64,000 bases of DNA from Isoetes taiwanensis (GCA_021234155.1 JAJEKV010000010.1:24446700-24510699), one strand, 5' to 3'; positions 20,778 to 33,000 are shown, counted from the first letter of the stretch. The notes: generated from the letters alone by a model not told the origin. Numbers and translations: made by a program.

Positions 20778-23700
20778 ATGTCAGTTGTGAAGGACGCAGC
20801 GGAACTAATAGAAAATAACAATTCTAACAGTCAGAAGAAGACGAAGATTAAGGGTGGCGAAGAGAATGATCGACGACGGCGCAAATAAACCGAAGATGAT
20901 AGGTATGGCCTTGCTCCATCTAAATCGCTACCACGCCGTAATTTAATTTGTATTATCTTTGAATTAAATCGCCCGCATGCTTTGATTATTTTTCGTCAAA
21001 CTAAAATCAATCCGAAGCGATTTGGTTAAGACTATCTCAAATCACGCTTTGGCGGTTGTATTGTTTGTGTTATCGTGATCTTGTTGACCGGATACTTGTT
21101 TGATGTTTCAAATTTGCATTGCGCGCTTTCTAAGAAGGTTGTGGTGTTCGACCTAAACGGAGTCCTTTGCAAGACTTTTCCTAAAAAATAAAGTGGCTAG
21201 AGATCGTTTTCATCGACACCAGTAGAATCAAACACCAAGTGGATCTATCCGCCGCACTTGCAGGGAAGGAGATGCTAGATGAGGCATCTGTGTTATTTCG
21301 AAGTTGGTATTTGGTCATCCATGGAACTAAGGAACATCAAGGATACTTTGGAGGCACTGGGGGAAATGCGTAGACATTGGTTGACCTTTTGGGATCAGAA
21401 CAAATGTGTGAAGTTCACTAATCCCAAGGATCCAACAGGCAAGCCTATCTTCATCAAACACTTGAGTAACATGATGGACGAACTTGGTATCGAGAATAAG
21501 GATGATATAATCATAGTGGATGATGATGCTCTCAAATGCTTCTACAATCAAACGCAGGCCCTGAATCCACCAGCTTACGATCCAAAAAACTTTGCGACAG
21601 ATGATTTTCTGGTGAAATTTGTGTCTATTATACATAACTAGTAATGGTGCCCAGCGTTGCTGGTATAAGTTGGAAAACCATAATTTATAGCCCAACAATG
21701 CTTCCAACCCTACTTATCTTCTAAGAATTTTTCTTCAACTGTTTTTTTAAAGCTAAACAATTAGTATTTCTCAAAGGATGGAACTAATCAATCTTCATTT
21801 GGCATGGCCATTATAGAAAGATTGGTTTATTCATGTTTGGTTATTTAGTGCCCCCTCAATATGAGACAATTTTAAAGCATAGCACTATTGGTTATTTAGT
21901 GCCCCAAGTGGACAAAGTTTGCTACCCTTAATATGAAACAATTTTAGAGCGTAACACTATAATTTTAAACTTGTGTGTAGATCTTATTAAGGTTTGTGAA
22001 GAGGGAAGCATGATTGAAAAACCGAAGGGGGATTATTCTTAAAATCAAAGATCCCATAAACAAATGAATTATATGTTTTAACCGGTTTAAAGATGTTTTT
22101 TATTCTCTTATTGTCTATTTTCTTATTGTCAAACGCACATCTTTGAAACACCAAGGCAGTTGGTAAGCATATACTTTTTTATTTCATTAGATAATTTTTG
22201 ATGTTATCTCTTTGCCGCTTTAAGCATTATTGATGTTATCTCTTTAAGCATTATTGATGTTATCTCTTTACCGCTATTTTTGATATATTTGCGTAAGATT
22301 CAAGTGCGATGCATTTTTCCAAAGATCTTATTCACGAACATTTGTCCATATCATCCATAGTAAATGCATAACAATTTTAGAGAACCCTCGTGGTCAAAAT
22401 TATAATACCTCCAAATTGGGTAACAAACCACGAACTTAAATGTTGCATTTGTCTGTCATATATCTAAAGATAAACTACATTCGATAATAGTAGATGTGCA
22501 AGAACTCCATCAAAAAGCATTCACCAAAATGAATGCCTTCCTATGAAGCATGTTACAAAGACATTGAGTACAATTGCATAAATCATTTGTTGGATAAAGG
22601 GGTGTATCTTGAGAAATATAATAGTAGATGTCCGTGGCTATTGAAAAACAGAACACTCTAACATGATATGTTATATTCACGAAAATGAATGAATTTTTAT
22701 GATAATGGATATGAACAATACATTGTCATACATCCTTTAAGATTTATGATGGCTATATAAAAACCTCATAGTAACGTAAAAGATTTTCTTCACATAAAGT
22801 CAGTACTGTGAACATCAAATGATTTTGAAAGATCTGCACAAATGAGAAATCTGCACAACCAATCGCCTAAGTTGATGGAGAGGTCTCAAACTTCAATCTG
22901 CAATCTACAATGGCAAGGGATACCACGGGCAATGTAAGATTGGATTATCATCACCATGAACATATGAATCTTCAAACCGCAAATATTTGGAAAGGAATTC
23001 CTTCGACTACTTTTGCAAACTACTTTCTTTTCCTGGTCATCTTCCCCACATCATGAGCAACTCGAAATCTTGAGTGGCGATGGGCTATAACTCCATGGAG
23101 ACTCCTAAGCATAAATAACATCCTAAAGAATTTTGTTCATAATCGCTGAAATTTTCAGCACCATGAGGAAAGATAGAATCAAGCGATGTCCGCTGAAGCA
23201 CGTAAATCATAAGGTACCACTATTTGCGGATGCAACCAAGAGAAATTTCTAGCAGCCTCGGAACTTAATTAAATGAGAAAAAATATTCCACACCTCTTTT
23301 AAAGCTTGAAGAAGACTCCATAACCAACCTAACAGTTCACATCATGTGTTGAGCAAGGCGTAACTTACGGCCAACCGCCGAGGCCATGCCGATCAAGATT
23401 GATGGTATCTTCGAGCTATCGCCTCTAACCGATGCGTGGTCTTTTAACAATATCAAGACTTATCAAGAAGTTCCCATAAAATTTCAAAGATGGGAAACCC
23501 CTGTGGATTTAAATATCTTGCTTCAAAAGATCAAATTCGCGACGCATACATACATGGCTACACCGCCCAAATGGCTGCAGTAATGAACTCAAACATGAAT
23601 CCCTAAGTTTCAAACATGAACCCCAATCTGGCCAAGCAAAGAAATAATATTCTCAGGAAGTCGCAAGAATTGACTTTGCAAAGCCAAAATCTTATAAATT

Positions 23701-24721
23701 TCTATACTGAACTCGATTGAGCCATTTGATCTAGCCAGCCAACCTATTCATTCCTCGCTTTTGCATTTTTCAAAATCGGTTGGTTCACCAGGGATAATGT
23801 ATCCCGCTGTTCTCGATCTCAAGCAGTCCCCTGTAAATGGGCTTTAAAGGTCGCGCTTTAGCATGCAGGACATTAATGCATTGGGTCTTCACCATATCCG
23901 CTGTTTCGATATCCTTGCATACACAAAGATAGTGTTCCTAAATCTGAATGATTCTCGACCTGCTATGGCTTAAGAGAAGAGTGTTGCGATCTTTCTAAGA
24001 TTTCCCCATAGCTCACCATAGGATGCCATAGCCGAAGCTCTATAGATTGTAGCTAATATGCTCGGCCGACAAAGGTAGGTCCGAGAGAAAGTATGGAGGG
24101 AGGCGATATCTTAAAACCTCGCTGTACAGCTATGGCCTCCAAAGCCCGAACAAAACCCAACCGCCCAACATCCTTAAGCTTAGCCTCCAAAATGAGGCAC
24201 GTGAGCGACAACCACCTGCACAGCAGGTAACACAAAAGCTTAAATTACCAAGAAGAGTGCCGATTCCCCCGCTCCTCACTGGTCATTTCGGCCCAATATA
24301 CTAATCACGATATGGAAAAGAACCACCGGTGGAGTTTAGCCACTACCCCTAGGGAAGTAGTAGCACCGCGTTCCCCCAAGAGTCACCATGGTCGCTGATG
24401 CTCGAGAGTATGGCCGAAACCGTGAGGCCGATAAAAAGGAACCCGTACCAACTCCGACGGATAGGGTTTGTAAATGAAGGAGGACTCAACTCCGACGGAT
24501 AGGGTTAGGGTTTTTTCTGGAATGATCACGACCGTCTATTCAAAGAGTTAATGTGGGCCGCCCGATCTAGGGTGCGGTCCATTACACAACATTATAATAT
24601 AAGATTTGGCTATGGGGATGACGGTGGGTGAAGTGTTAGATTCATACCCAGAACTATATAGAACGGCTGACATGGAATCACACCTTGTTAAATACGTGGA
24701 AAAACATGGATTGATCCCTTA
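20778..24721 (+). pseudogene. NIF/FCP1-like gene, copy B, interrupted by Helitron H7
   Basis: Exon 1 (about 20778-20902, ATG retained) has indels where copy A reads GACGCTGACGACGGCAGC. The acceptor reads TTTCAAATTTGC in place of TTTCAGCTTGC. Exon 2 runs about 21112-21637 and resumes at 24605-24721 after the Helitron. The central HAD part (21279-21637) is open and nearly identical to copy A, including the VDDD motif. Several lesions sit at CAG/CTG sites and may be sequencing errors. The Helitron insertion is certain and truncates the protein after the SIIHN stretch. Confidence 0.85.
21638..24604 (-). mobile_element. Helitron H7 (2967 bp) in exon 2 of the NIF-like gene
   Basis: A21637 | CTAGTAATGGTGCCCAGCG ... 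AATATAAGA | T24605; on its own strand TCTTATATTATAATGTTGTG at the 5' end. Copy A holds the empty site CATAATTTGGC at 11270-11280. Its 5' half (about 23760-24250) is related to Helitron H10 (49850-50290), including GGGCTTTAAAGG and GCATGCAGGACATTAATGC, so the two share captured sequence. The 23386-23583 ORF on the plus strand is antisense to the Helitron and not recognised. Confidence 0.93.
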
Positions 24722-25318
24722 ATGTTTTATTGGAATATATGATATTTTTGTATGATATTTGTGCCATGTATCGATAATTTCGAGTTTGGAATTGCCTCGC
24801 AAATAATGCAATCTGTTATTATCAAACCTAATATTATCATCTAAATGCTCTTCAATTTTGGTCTCATCTATGTTAGCAACTTGCTCTTCATTTTTGCATA
24901 TTTCAATTCGCATACGAAACGTCACACGTGAATCGCAGCCTTATGTTATTTTTGAAGTCCAAAAAAAAAGATTAAAAAAAAACAAAAACCCCTAGAAGAC
25001 AAATAAAGAGGTTGGCGTGATTTTGAGTTGACATAATCCCAATTTAATTGATGATGGTTATGAATTCGGGACGCTTTATGCACAAGGGAAGCCGCCGATA
25101 CTATGGGTAGGGTGCCTCCCCGTTGATGTAAGCATCTTTGACTTGAATGTGACAGAGATGAGAAAGACTTGGGGGCTAGATGACGCGGAGACCATTTGGG
25201 TTTTAGACCGCTTAAAGAAGGAAGTCTTATACAAGAAGAGTGCTTTCACTAAGGATAGGATGTCCTTCGTTGAGTGCGCGACCATGTGAAGGATGTACGT
25301 ACAATGAAGTCAGCTGTT
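24722..25318 (+). pseudogene. Copy B 3' flank and broken unidentified gene fragment
   Basis: 24722-25045 equals the NIF-like 3' flank. 25046-25318 is the equivalent of the 11718 fragment, with frame breaks at positions where copy A has GGATG, CTGGG, CTGCCAG, CCAGTG and CTGCAG. Confidence 0.6.
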
Positions 25319-25319
25319 A

Positions 25320-25389
25320 GGGTATTTGGTCTAGTGGTATGATTCTTGTTTAGGGTGCAAGAGGTCCCGAGTTCAATTTCTAATACCCC
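25320..25389 (+). tRNA. tRNA-Pro(AGG)-like, t13, 2-nt shorter
   Basis: Equivalent of t8. The 3' half of the T arm reads TTTCTAAT instead of TTCTCGGAAT, destroying the T stem. The same CTCGG to CT(C)T change recurs in t15 and t19, so a base-calling artefact is possible. Confidence 0.5.
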
Positions 25390-25508
25390 ATGAACTATGG
25401 TGTTTCATTTATTTGATATAAGCATTTAACATCTCGCCACATCGAAGGTCAAAGGGATGCAAAGCCAATACAACTTTATTTCTCGTAATAGACTCATAAT
25501 ATATGTTA

Positions 25509-25581
25509 GGGTATTTGGTCTAGTGGTATGATTCTTGCTTTGGGTGCAAGAGGTCCCGAAGTTCAATTCTAATAATACCCC
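25509..25581 (+). tRNA. tRNA-Pro(UGG)-like, t14
   Basis: Equivalent of t9; anticodon TGG. The T arm has CGAAGTTC (one extra A) and TTCTAATAATACC where t9 has TTCTCGGAATACC. As read it cannot form the T stem. Confidence 0.5.
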
Positions 25582-25664
25582 ATTATGCTTCCCCGTGAGG
25601 ATATCACTTCGCGTGCAACATTCAATGACATGATTGAATTAAACACTCTAGGTTGCCCTAATGT

Positions 25665-25814
25665 CGCTAGCCTTATTGTTTCCCCCGGTTTTTCCTCGAA
25701 AACCCTTCGGGCTGGGTTTTTCATCCGGGCATGTGGATCAAGGCTTTTTTTGTATTGGGTCCCATAGGCCGGTTGGTCTCCATGGACGATAAAAACAATT
25801 TCTATTCTATTCTA
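25665..25814 (+). mobile_element. LINE 3' tail, copy B
   Basis: Same insertion as 12339-12494: left repeat CTAATGT at 25658-25664, right repeat at 28230-28236 beyond Helitron H8, tail TTCTATTCTATTCTA. Several CAG/CTG-associated differences from copy A. Confidence 0.78.
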
Positions 25815-28227
25815 CTAGTCATGGTGCCCGGCGCATTTAAGCATGATTTGGAATCTACAAATGTTGGGGCCTTTCAAAACATTGCATTTGACGACATTGC
25901 ATTGTTGGAACTTTGCACTTCCCTTCAGCTACATCCCTTATAAAACATCCCTTATAAATTGTCTATATTAATCTCACCATTGAATTGATATGCGAAATCA
26001 CAAACCCAAGATAACTACATGCTTCTAATATGAAATTTGGAAAAGGTAATAAACATCATTTAGCAAAGGCCTAAAGCATTAGAAAAGGGAATGCGAAACT
26101 CTAAAACCAACTTTAAAAGCAAATTGTCAAGACATATGTCTTAATTATATCTCATCTTAATTAATTATGTCTTAATTATATCTTAATTATGTTGCTGTGA
26201 CTTATTAATTAAACACTTAGACAGAAAAGAAATCATAATGAACCTATCTACGAATCATTACAATTAACTTAAGCAAAAAAAGCATAATTTTTTGATATAA
26301 TGTGCAGCCAACGAAGACATTTTTTGACCAAAGTTTAGAATCATGAGTAAGGGGTACATGCTCTATGGGAGCTGCATTTACATATGCATAGACCTTTTAA
26401 ATAAAACTGCAATAAATACTGCATTATTAGACATTGCTTTATAGCACAAAGCCGTAAATATGGAACAATGTTTTTGACAGAAAAAGGTTCTTTTAGACTC
26501 GATCAAATTGCATCCTTTTAAACGTCCTCAATCGTTCTTGCATGTAATGCTTGTCTTCATCAATGATACACCAAAATGTAAAAGCACGGAGATCAAAACA
26601 AAGTATTTAAGAAGATTACCAGGACATAATATCATGCTATAAGAACTCATCACAAATAGGAAGTTTAGGGCCAGTCTGCAGGATCACCTTTGCAAGCTAA
26701 ATCACCAACGGACATGATCCATACCGATACTAAAAGTTGAAGAGCATATATACATCTTTGAAAGTTGCCATTGATCCAATATCTCAGATCAAATTGGTTT
26801 CGTAAGACCTAAACTACATTTCAAAATAGTGATTCTTGATGGTAAAATGGTTGAGCAGAATATGTAAATCAAAAAATAGATTAATACCCCATTGCAAAAC
26901 ATTCTATTGTCGTAGCTTGCCGAATTAGAGCTTGCCTGAATGATTTGCTGCGAATCAAACAGACAGAAAATTAGTTAAAGTCTTATGGGTTAATGAAACA
27001 ACAATTCTCCATGAATCTTACTCGTTGTGTGACTAATTAAGCCCAAATACCATGAAGCATCGCCGACCTACTCCAAGAATCTACTTGGTGGGAGCTTGGT
27101 CACCATAAATCTTGAGAAAAAATGGAGCTAGGCCGCCAAAGCATTCATGTTTTAGAAGATTATGGTAAAGCTGGCAGGTCCGAAGCATCATCGCCAGCTG
27201 CTTTATAATGATTCTCAATATTCTGCTTTTGCAAAGAAGAACTTTTTGCTTCATAACATTAGAAGGCTGATCTTCTCCAGCTTTTCCCTCGCTTCCTTGC
27301 CGGTATGCCCTTTGAAACCGCCATTTTTAACCTTCGTGTTTTTTAGACTTATCCGACTTTTGATAAACCCGTTGAAACCAACCTTCGCTTTCCATCACAA
27401 GACTAATAAGTCGAGGTGTTATGAGATCTCCTTGTTAAATCACGGTCCATAAGTATAAGATTATCTTCAGCTTGACATGTTCCAAATGCTAGAACCCAAG
27501 TATTGTATTCATATGTTCCAAGTATAATGTCCTAGTAAAAGCCTGCCTAAGCAATAACTTTGCATAAAGATCATAGAGATCAATCTTGTATAATTTGCAG
27601 AATATTGTCTTTGCTAAATCTAGATTTGAGCTTATAGGCTTTGAAGAAAATGATAATCAAAACAAAGGATGCTAGGTAACGCATCCGGAAGTTTAAGGCT
27701 TGACACATCCCAAATCCATTCCAAAAGAACTATAAATCTGAGAAACAAAAACTTCAGAGCTAAAAATAACTAAATCCTACTATCTGACTTATTGAAAACT
27801 ATAAAAATCCAACAACACCAGAGAGGGACATACGTTTTCTATAGATCCTTGCAAGTCCTTGTACTGCCATATCCGATCCCATATATAATAGAGTAAAATG
27901 GGTAAAGAGGGCTCTACCCTAGCCACCAAAGCCCATCGGATCCGCCTCGAAACAGGCAAAGGGCATCACCCGCCTCCGCCTTCGCCTAAGGTTATTGGCT
28001 TCGCTCTAAGGTTCTGACTTAGCTTCCGCCATAGCCACGCCCAAGCCATAAGCAAGCAAATGATCCACCTCCACGCTAGAGAAGGGATCGAACAAAGCGC
28101 CCACGCCGCTTTTGAAGAAAAAACCTAAAGCAAGTTAAAACGTAACATCTAAGCCGTCTGATTTGATTGAATGATCTCAGCCGTCCGATTTAGGGCGTGG
28201 TCCATTACATAACATTATAATATAGGA
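25815..28227 (-). mobile_element. Helitron H8 (2413 bp), copy-B equivalent of H4
   Basis: A25814 | CTAGTCATGGTGCCCGGCG ... AATATAGGA | T28228. The hairpin reads CCCGGCGCATTTAAGC where H4 has CCCAGCGTTGCTGGGC; loss of the palindrome coincides with CAG and CTG and may be an assembly error. The body matches H4 closely, including the captured exon-like segment. Confidence 0.88.
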
Positions 28228-28517
28228 TTCTAATGTTACGACGGATGTATTCTAATTCTGTGAACGCCAAAGAGATGTATTCGAGTGCTCATTCAAAAAT
28301 CCCAAGATCAAGTTGTCACTATATCTCAATCTTTATGAATATTTAAAAAGAAAATAATGTAAAAGCAATTGAATATTCATAGAAGACAAATTGCTCACGT
28401 AAAATAGTTTAATTATCAGCCTAATTGTGAGCTTAAGTAAAAATGTGTACAAGTAAATTGTGGGCAATTTTCACCAACAAGTGCCAACCTGAGATTGTAG
28501 ATTCATAGTACGTTTTA

Positions 28518-28589
28518 GGGTATTTGGTCTAGTGGTATGATTCTTGCTTTGGGTGCAAGAGGTCCCGAAGTTCAATTCTCTAATACCCC
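28518..28589 (+). tRNA. tRNA-Pro(UGG)-like, t15
   Basis: Anticodon TGG. The T arm reads CGAAGTTC...TTCTCTAATACC; the extra A and changed CGG spoil the T stem relative to t1. Confidence 0.55.
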
Positions 28590-28708
28590 ATGAACTATGT
28601 CCTTTCTCTTGTTTGATATAAGCATTTAATATCCACTAATGTCGGGATTTTAAAGGGATGCAAAGCCAATAAAAATTTATATTTCATAATAGCCTTAGAA
28701 AACGCCTT

Positions 28709-28781
28709 TATCATTTGGTCTAGTGGTATGATTCTTGCTTAGGGTGCAAGAGGTCTCGAAGTTTAATTCTCGCAATACCCC
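28709..28781 (+). tRNA. tRNA-Pro(AGG)-like, t16, degenerate
   Basis: The acceptor 5' strand reads TTATCATT and no longer pairs with AATACCC. Equivalent of t2, which also has a damaged acceptor. Likely pseudogene. Confidence 0.5.
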
Positions 28782-28901
28782 ATGAACTATGGTGTTTCAT
28801 TTATTTGATATAAGCATTTAACATCTCACTCATGTCGTGAGGTCAAAGGATGCAAAGCCGATACAACTTTATTTCTCGTAATAGACTCATAATATATGTT
28901 A

Positions 28902-28974
28902 GGGTATTTGGTCTAGTGGTATGATTCTTGCTTAGGGTGCAAGAGGTCCCGAAGTTCAATTCTCGTAATACCCC
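28902..28974 (+). tRNA. tRNA-Pro(AGG)-like, t17
   Basis: Equivalent of t3 with an extra A in the T arm (CCGAAGTTC) and CTCGTAAT for CTCGGAAT. Confidence 0.55.
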
Positions 28975-29091
28975 ATGAACTATGGTGTTTCATTTATTTG
29001 ATATAAGCATTTAATATCTCGCCACATCGGTCAAAGGGATGCAAAGCCAATACAACTTTATTTCTCGTAATAGACCTCATAATATATGTTA

Positions 29092-29163
29092 GGGTATTTG
29101 GTCTAGTGGTATGATTCTTGCTTTGGGTGCAAGAAGTCCCGAGTTCAATTCTTGGAATACCCC
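29092..29163 (+). tRNA. tRNA-Pro(UGG), t18
   Basis: Identical in structure to t4 (AAGTC variable region, CTTGG T strand, T5 run shortly downstream). Its 3' end is followed by a 43-bp direct duplication of the sequence between the tRNA end and CGTGCAA (29155-29238). Confidence 0.83.
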
Positions 29164-29591
29164 ATTATGCTTTTTGTGAGGATATCACTTCGTGCAATAC
29201 CCCATTATGCTTTTTGTGAGGATATCACTTCGTGCAACATTCAATGACATGATTGAATCAAACACTCTAGGTTGCCTAATGTTACAACGGATGTATTCTA
29301 ATTCTGTGACTCTAGCAATACGCCAAAGAGATGTATTCTAGTTATATCATTTGAGTGCTCATTCAAAAATCCCAAGATCAAGTTGTCACTATATCTCAAT
29401 CTTTATGAATATTTAAAAAGAAAATAATGTAAAAGCAATTGAATATTCATAGAAGACAAATTGCTCAATGTCGAAAATAGTTTAATTATCAGCCTAATCG
29501 TGAGCTTAAGTAAAAATGTGTACAAGTAAATTGTGGGCAATTTTCACCAACAAGTGCCAACCCCGAGATTGTAGATTCATAGTACGCTTTA

Positions 29592-29663
29592 GGGTATTTG
29601 GTCTAGTGGTATGATTCTTGCTTTGGGTGCAAGAGGTCCCGAAGTTCAATTCTCTAATACCCC
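29592..29663 (+). tRNA. tRNA-Pro(UGG)-like, t19
   Basis: Equivalent of t5; same T-arm changes as t15. Confidence 0.55.
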
Positions 29664-29781
29664 ATGAACTATGTCCTTTCTCTTGTTTGATATAAGCATT
29701 TAATATCCACTAATGTCGATTTTAAAGGGATGCAAAGCCAATAAAAATTTATATTTCATAATAGCCTCAGAAAATGTCTTA

Positions 29782-29853
29782 GGGTATTTGGTCTAGTGGT
29801 ATGATTCTTGCTTAGGGTGCAAGAGGACACGAGTTCAATTCTCGCAATACCCC
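29782..29853 (+). tRNA. tRNA-Pro(AGG)-like, t20
   Basis: Equivalent of t6. Acceptor and anticodon arms intact; the T stem CGAG/CTCG keeps only its inner four pairs, with AGGACA in the variable region. Confidence 0.6.
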
Positions 29854-29977
29854 ATGAAATATGGTGTTTCATTTATTTGATATAAGCATTTAACATCTCA
29901 CCTTCATGTCGAAGGTCAAAAAATGATGCAAAGCCGATACAACTTTATTTCTCGTAATAGACTCATAATATATGTTA

Positions 29978-30049
29978 GGGTATTTGGTCTAGTGGTATGA
30001 TTCTTGCTTAGGGTGCAAGAGGCCCCGAGTTCAATTCTCGGAATACCCC
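29978..30049 (+). tRNA. tRNA-Pro(AGG), t21
   Basis: All stems pair, variable region AGGCC as in t7 and t12. Helitron H9 begins 18 bp downstream at the same spot where H2 and H6 begin in copies A and B. Confidence 0.86.
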
Positions 30050-30067
30050 ATGAACTATGGTGTTTCT

Positions 30068-33000
30068 TCTTATATTATAAAGTTTTAGCGTATGTCATGA
30101 GATCATCTAATTGCATTCGAAGGATGAAAAGAGCACAGAAAAAAAGGAAAGGAAAAGAAAGGGAGAAAAGGAAGGAAAAAGGGCAGTACGAAAAGGAAGT
30201 TTTAGCATATGTCATGAATCAAACCCTAATTTGTATGGTTGAGATCATCTAATTGCATTCGAAGGATGAGATTTATCGCACGACTTCCTACCGCCGTGAT
30301 TGGCCATGCTTTGAAAAGGGAAAGGGAAAAGGAAAAGAGAGGAGAAAAGGGCAAAGTGAAAGGCAAAAAGACACAGGTAAAAAGGAAAGAAGGAAAAGGG
30401 AAAATAAAAGGAAAAGAGCACGAGAAAAAAAAAAGGAAAGGAAAAGAAAGGGAGAAAAGGAAGGAAAAAGGGCAGTTCGAAAAGGAGAAGAGGGAAAAGG
30501 TGAGGACAAGAGTAAAAAGGTACGGGAAAAAAAAAAGAAGAGGGAAAGGGTAGAGAGAAGGGAAAAGGAGGAGGAGGGGGGAGTGAAAAGGCACACCGGG
30601 GAGAGAGAAGAGGGAAAAATGTGGGGAAGAAGAAAAAGAAGAAAAAAAGGACACAAGAAAAGGGGAAGAGAAAAAGGAGGGAGAAGAGAAAGGAAAAGGG
30701 AAAAGAAAAAAGAGAGGGGGAAAGGGGAAGGGAAGGAAAAAATGCATAGAGAAAAACGGAAGAAGGAAGGGGAAAAAGTGAAGGGAAAAAAAAAAAAAGA
30801 AAGGTGAGGACAAGAATAAAAGGTAAACGGAAAAAGGGGAAGAGGAAAATGGTAGAGAGAAGAGAAAAGGGGAGGAGGAGGGAGGAAAAAGGGACACTGG
30901 GGAGGGAGAAGAGGAAAACATGGGGAAAGGAGAAAAAGAAGGAAAAAAGGACACAAGAAAAGGGAAAGAGAAAAAAAGGAGGGGAGAAGAGAAAGGAAAG
31001 GGGAAAAGAAAAAAAAGGGGGAAGCGGGGAAGGGAAGGAAAAAGGGCATAGAGAAAACCGGAAGAAGGAAGGAGGAAAAGTGAAGGGAAAAAAAGAAAGA
31101 GGAAAAGTGTGAGGAAAGAGAAAAAGGAAGGTATGGAAAAAAGGAACGGGAAAAGAAATGGACCATATATAGATAAAGTTATAGCGTAAGTATGTCATGA
31201 AGCAAACCATAATTTGTATGTTTAGATCATTTGATTGCATCCATAGGCCGTGATTTATTGCACAACTTCCCACCACCGCGATTGGCCATTCTTTGATCTC
31301 TTAAGAGGAAAGGGTAAAGGAAAAGGGAGGAGGAAAGAGGAAAAGTGAAGGGCAAAAAGGCATGGACAAAAGGGAAAGAGGGAAAGGAGAAAAGGGCAGG
31401 GAAAAGGGAAAGAGAAAGAAAAAAAAAGAAAGGGAGAAAGGGAAGGGAAAAAGGACACCGAGATAAGGGAAAGAGGGAAAGGGAAGGGAAAAGTGAAAAA
31501 AGGAAAAGGGTAGGGGTGAAAAAGAGCATGGGAAAAGAAAAAGGAAAAGGGGGGGGGGGTGGGAAGGAAGAAAAGGACATTGGGAAAGGAAAGGGTAAGG
31601 GGAAAGGGGAAAAGGGAAGGAAAAGGACAAGAGGAGAAGGAAAAGAGAAAAAAGGGAAGGAAAAGGACAAGAGGAGAAGGAAAAGAGAAAAAGGGAAGGA
31701 CGAAGGGAAGGGAGCGAAAAAAGAAAAAGGGAGAGGGAAAAGGGGAAGAGGAAAAGAAGAAGGAAAAAAAGAAGGAAGAGGGAAAGGGTACGGAAAGGGG
31801 AAAAAGAAAAGCATGGGAAAAGAGAAAGGAAAGTAACATATGAGGAAGAAAAGGGCAAGGGAAGAGGGAAAAAAAAGGGAAGAGGAAAAAAAGGTGAGGA
31901 AAGGGAAAACGAGCACGAAAAAAAGGGGAAGAGGAAAATGATGGGGAAATGGGAAAGTAAAAAGGAAATGGGAATGGGATAAAGGAAAGAGAAAGGGAAA
32001 AGAAAAGAGAGGAAAGGGGAAAAGGGCACGTGGAAAAGGAAAGGAGAAAAGAAAAAGGAGGAATGGGAAAAAGGGCACGCGGAAAAGGAAAGGGGAAAAG
32101 GGCACGGGAAAAAGAGAAATAGGGAAAGGGTGAAGAAAGGGAAAGCGGAATCGAAAAGGAAATGAGAGGATAAAAGGAAAGAGAAAAAGGGACACGGGAA
32201 GAGGAAAAGGAGGAAAAGGGAAGGAAAATGGGTACCGGAAAAATGGGAAGTAGAAAAGGGTGGGGAAAAAGAAAGGCATGGGAAAAGGAAAAAGGGGGAA
32301 AAGGAAAAAAGAGAAGGAAAGGGAGAATGTGAAGGGCAAATAGGCACGAGGAAAAGGAAAAAAAAATAGAGAATGCAAAAAAGGGAAGGAAAAAAGGCAT
32401 ATGGAAAAAGGGAAAAGGGAAAAGGAAAAAAAAAGGAAGGAATAAATGGCTTGGGAAAGGGAGTAGAAAACGAATGGGAAAAATGAAGGGAAAAAGGGCA
32501 CCATCAAAAGAGGAAGAGGGAAAGGGTGGGAAAAAGAGGAAAAGGGAAGGGAAAAAGGGGAACTGGAAATGGAAAAGGGAAATGAAAAAATAAAAAGGGA
32601 GGGGGAAAGTGGAAAAAAGAACCCGGGAAAAAAAGCAAGAGGAAAAGGGGAAGAGGGATAGGGAAGGGGAAGAGGAAAGGGTGAACAAAGGGTAAAAGGG
32701 AAGTGAAAAGAGCATGCAAATGGAAGGGAAACAAGGCATGGGGAAAAGGGGACGAGGGAAAGAAAGAGCAAGAAAATTAGAAAAGAGAAGGAAAGAATGT
32801 CATGGGAAAAGGGAAAGGAAAAAGGAAAAATAGAGAGGGGAAAAGGGGAAGGAAAGGGTGGGGAACGGAGGAAAATGGAAGGGAAAAAAGGGAACGAAAA
32901 AAAGGTGGGGAAAAGAGGAATAGCGAAATGGGAAAAGAGAAGGGGAAAAAGGCACAGAAAAAGGGCGAAAGAAAGGGGAAAAAAGAAGCCAAGAAGAGCA

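Larger units (their letters stand above)
16485..28227. repeat. Higher-order repeat unit, copy B
   Basis: Same order as copy A but with only three tRNA-Pro genes before the Helitron (A and C have seven), no LINE at 18828, no Helitron at 20279, and an extra Helitron in the NIF-like gene. Mismatches to copy A concentrate at CAG/CTG triplets; elsewhere identity is very high by eye, for instance in 12640-12980 versus 25960-26300. Confidence 0.85.

Noticed and set aside
23386-23583. 65-codon plus-strand ORF in Helitron H7 as a host gene
   Set aside because: Antisense to the Helitron, no motif, and no supporting copy elsewhere in the window.
340-30049. CRISPR-like array because of regular 72-bp repeats with ~120-bp spacers
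   Set aside because: The repeats fold as tRNA-Pro and the spacers are themselves repeated; eukaryotic context.
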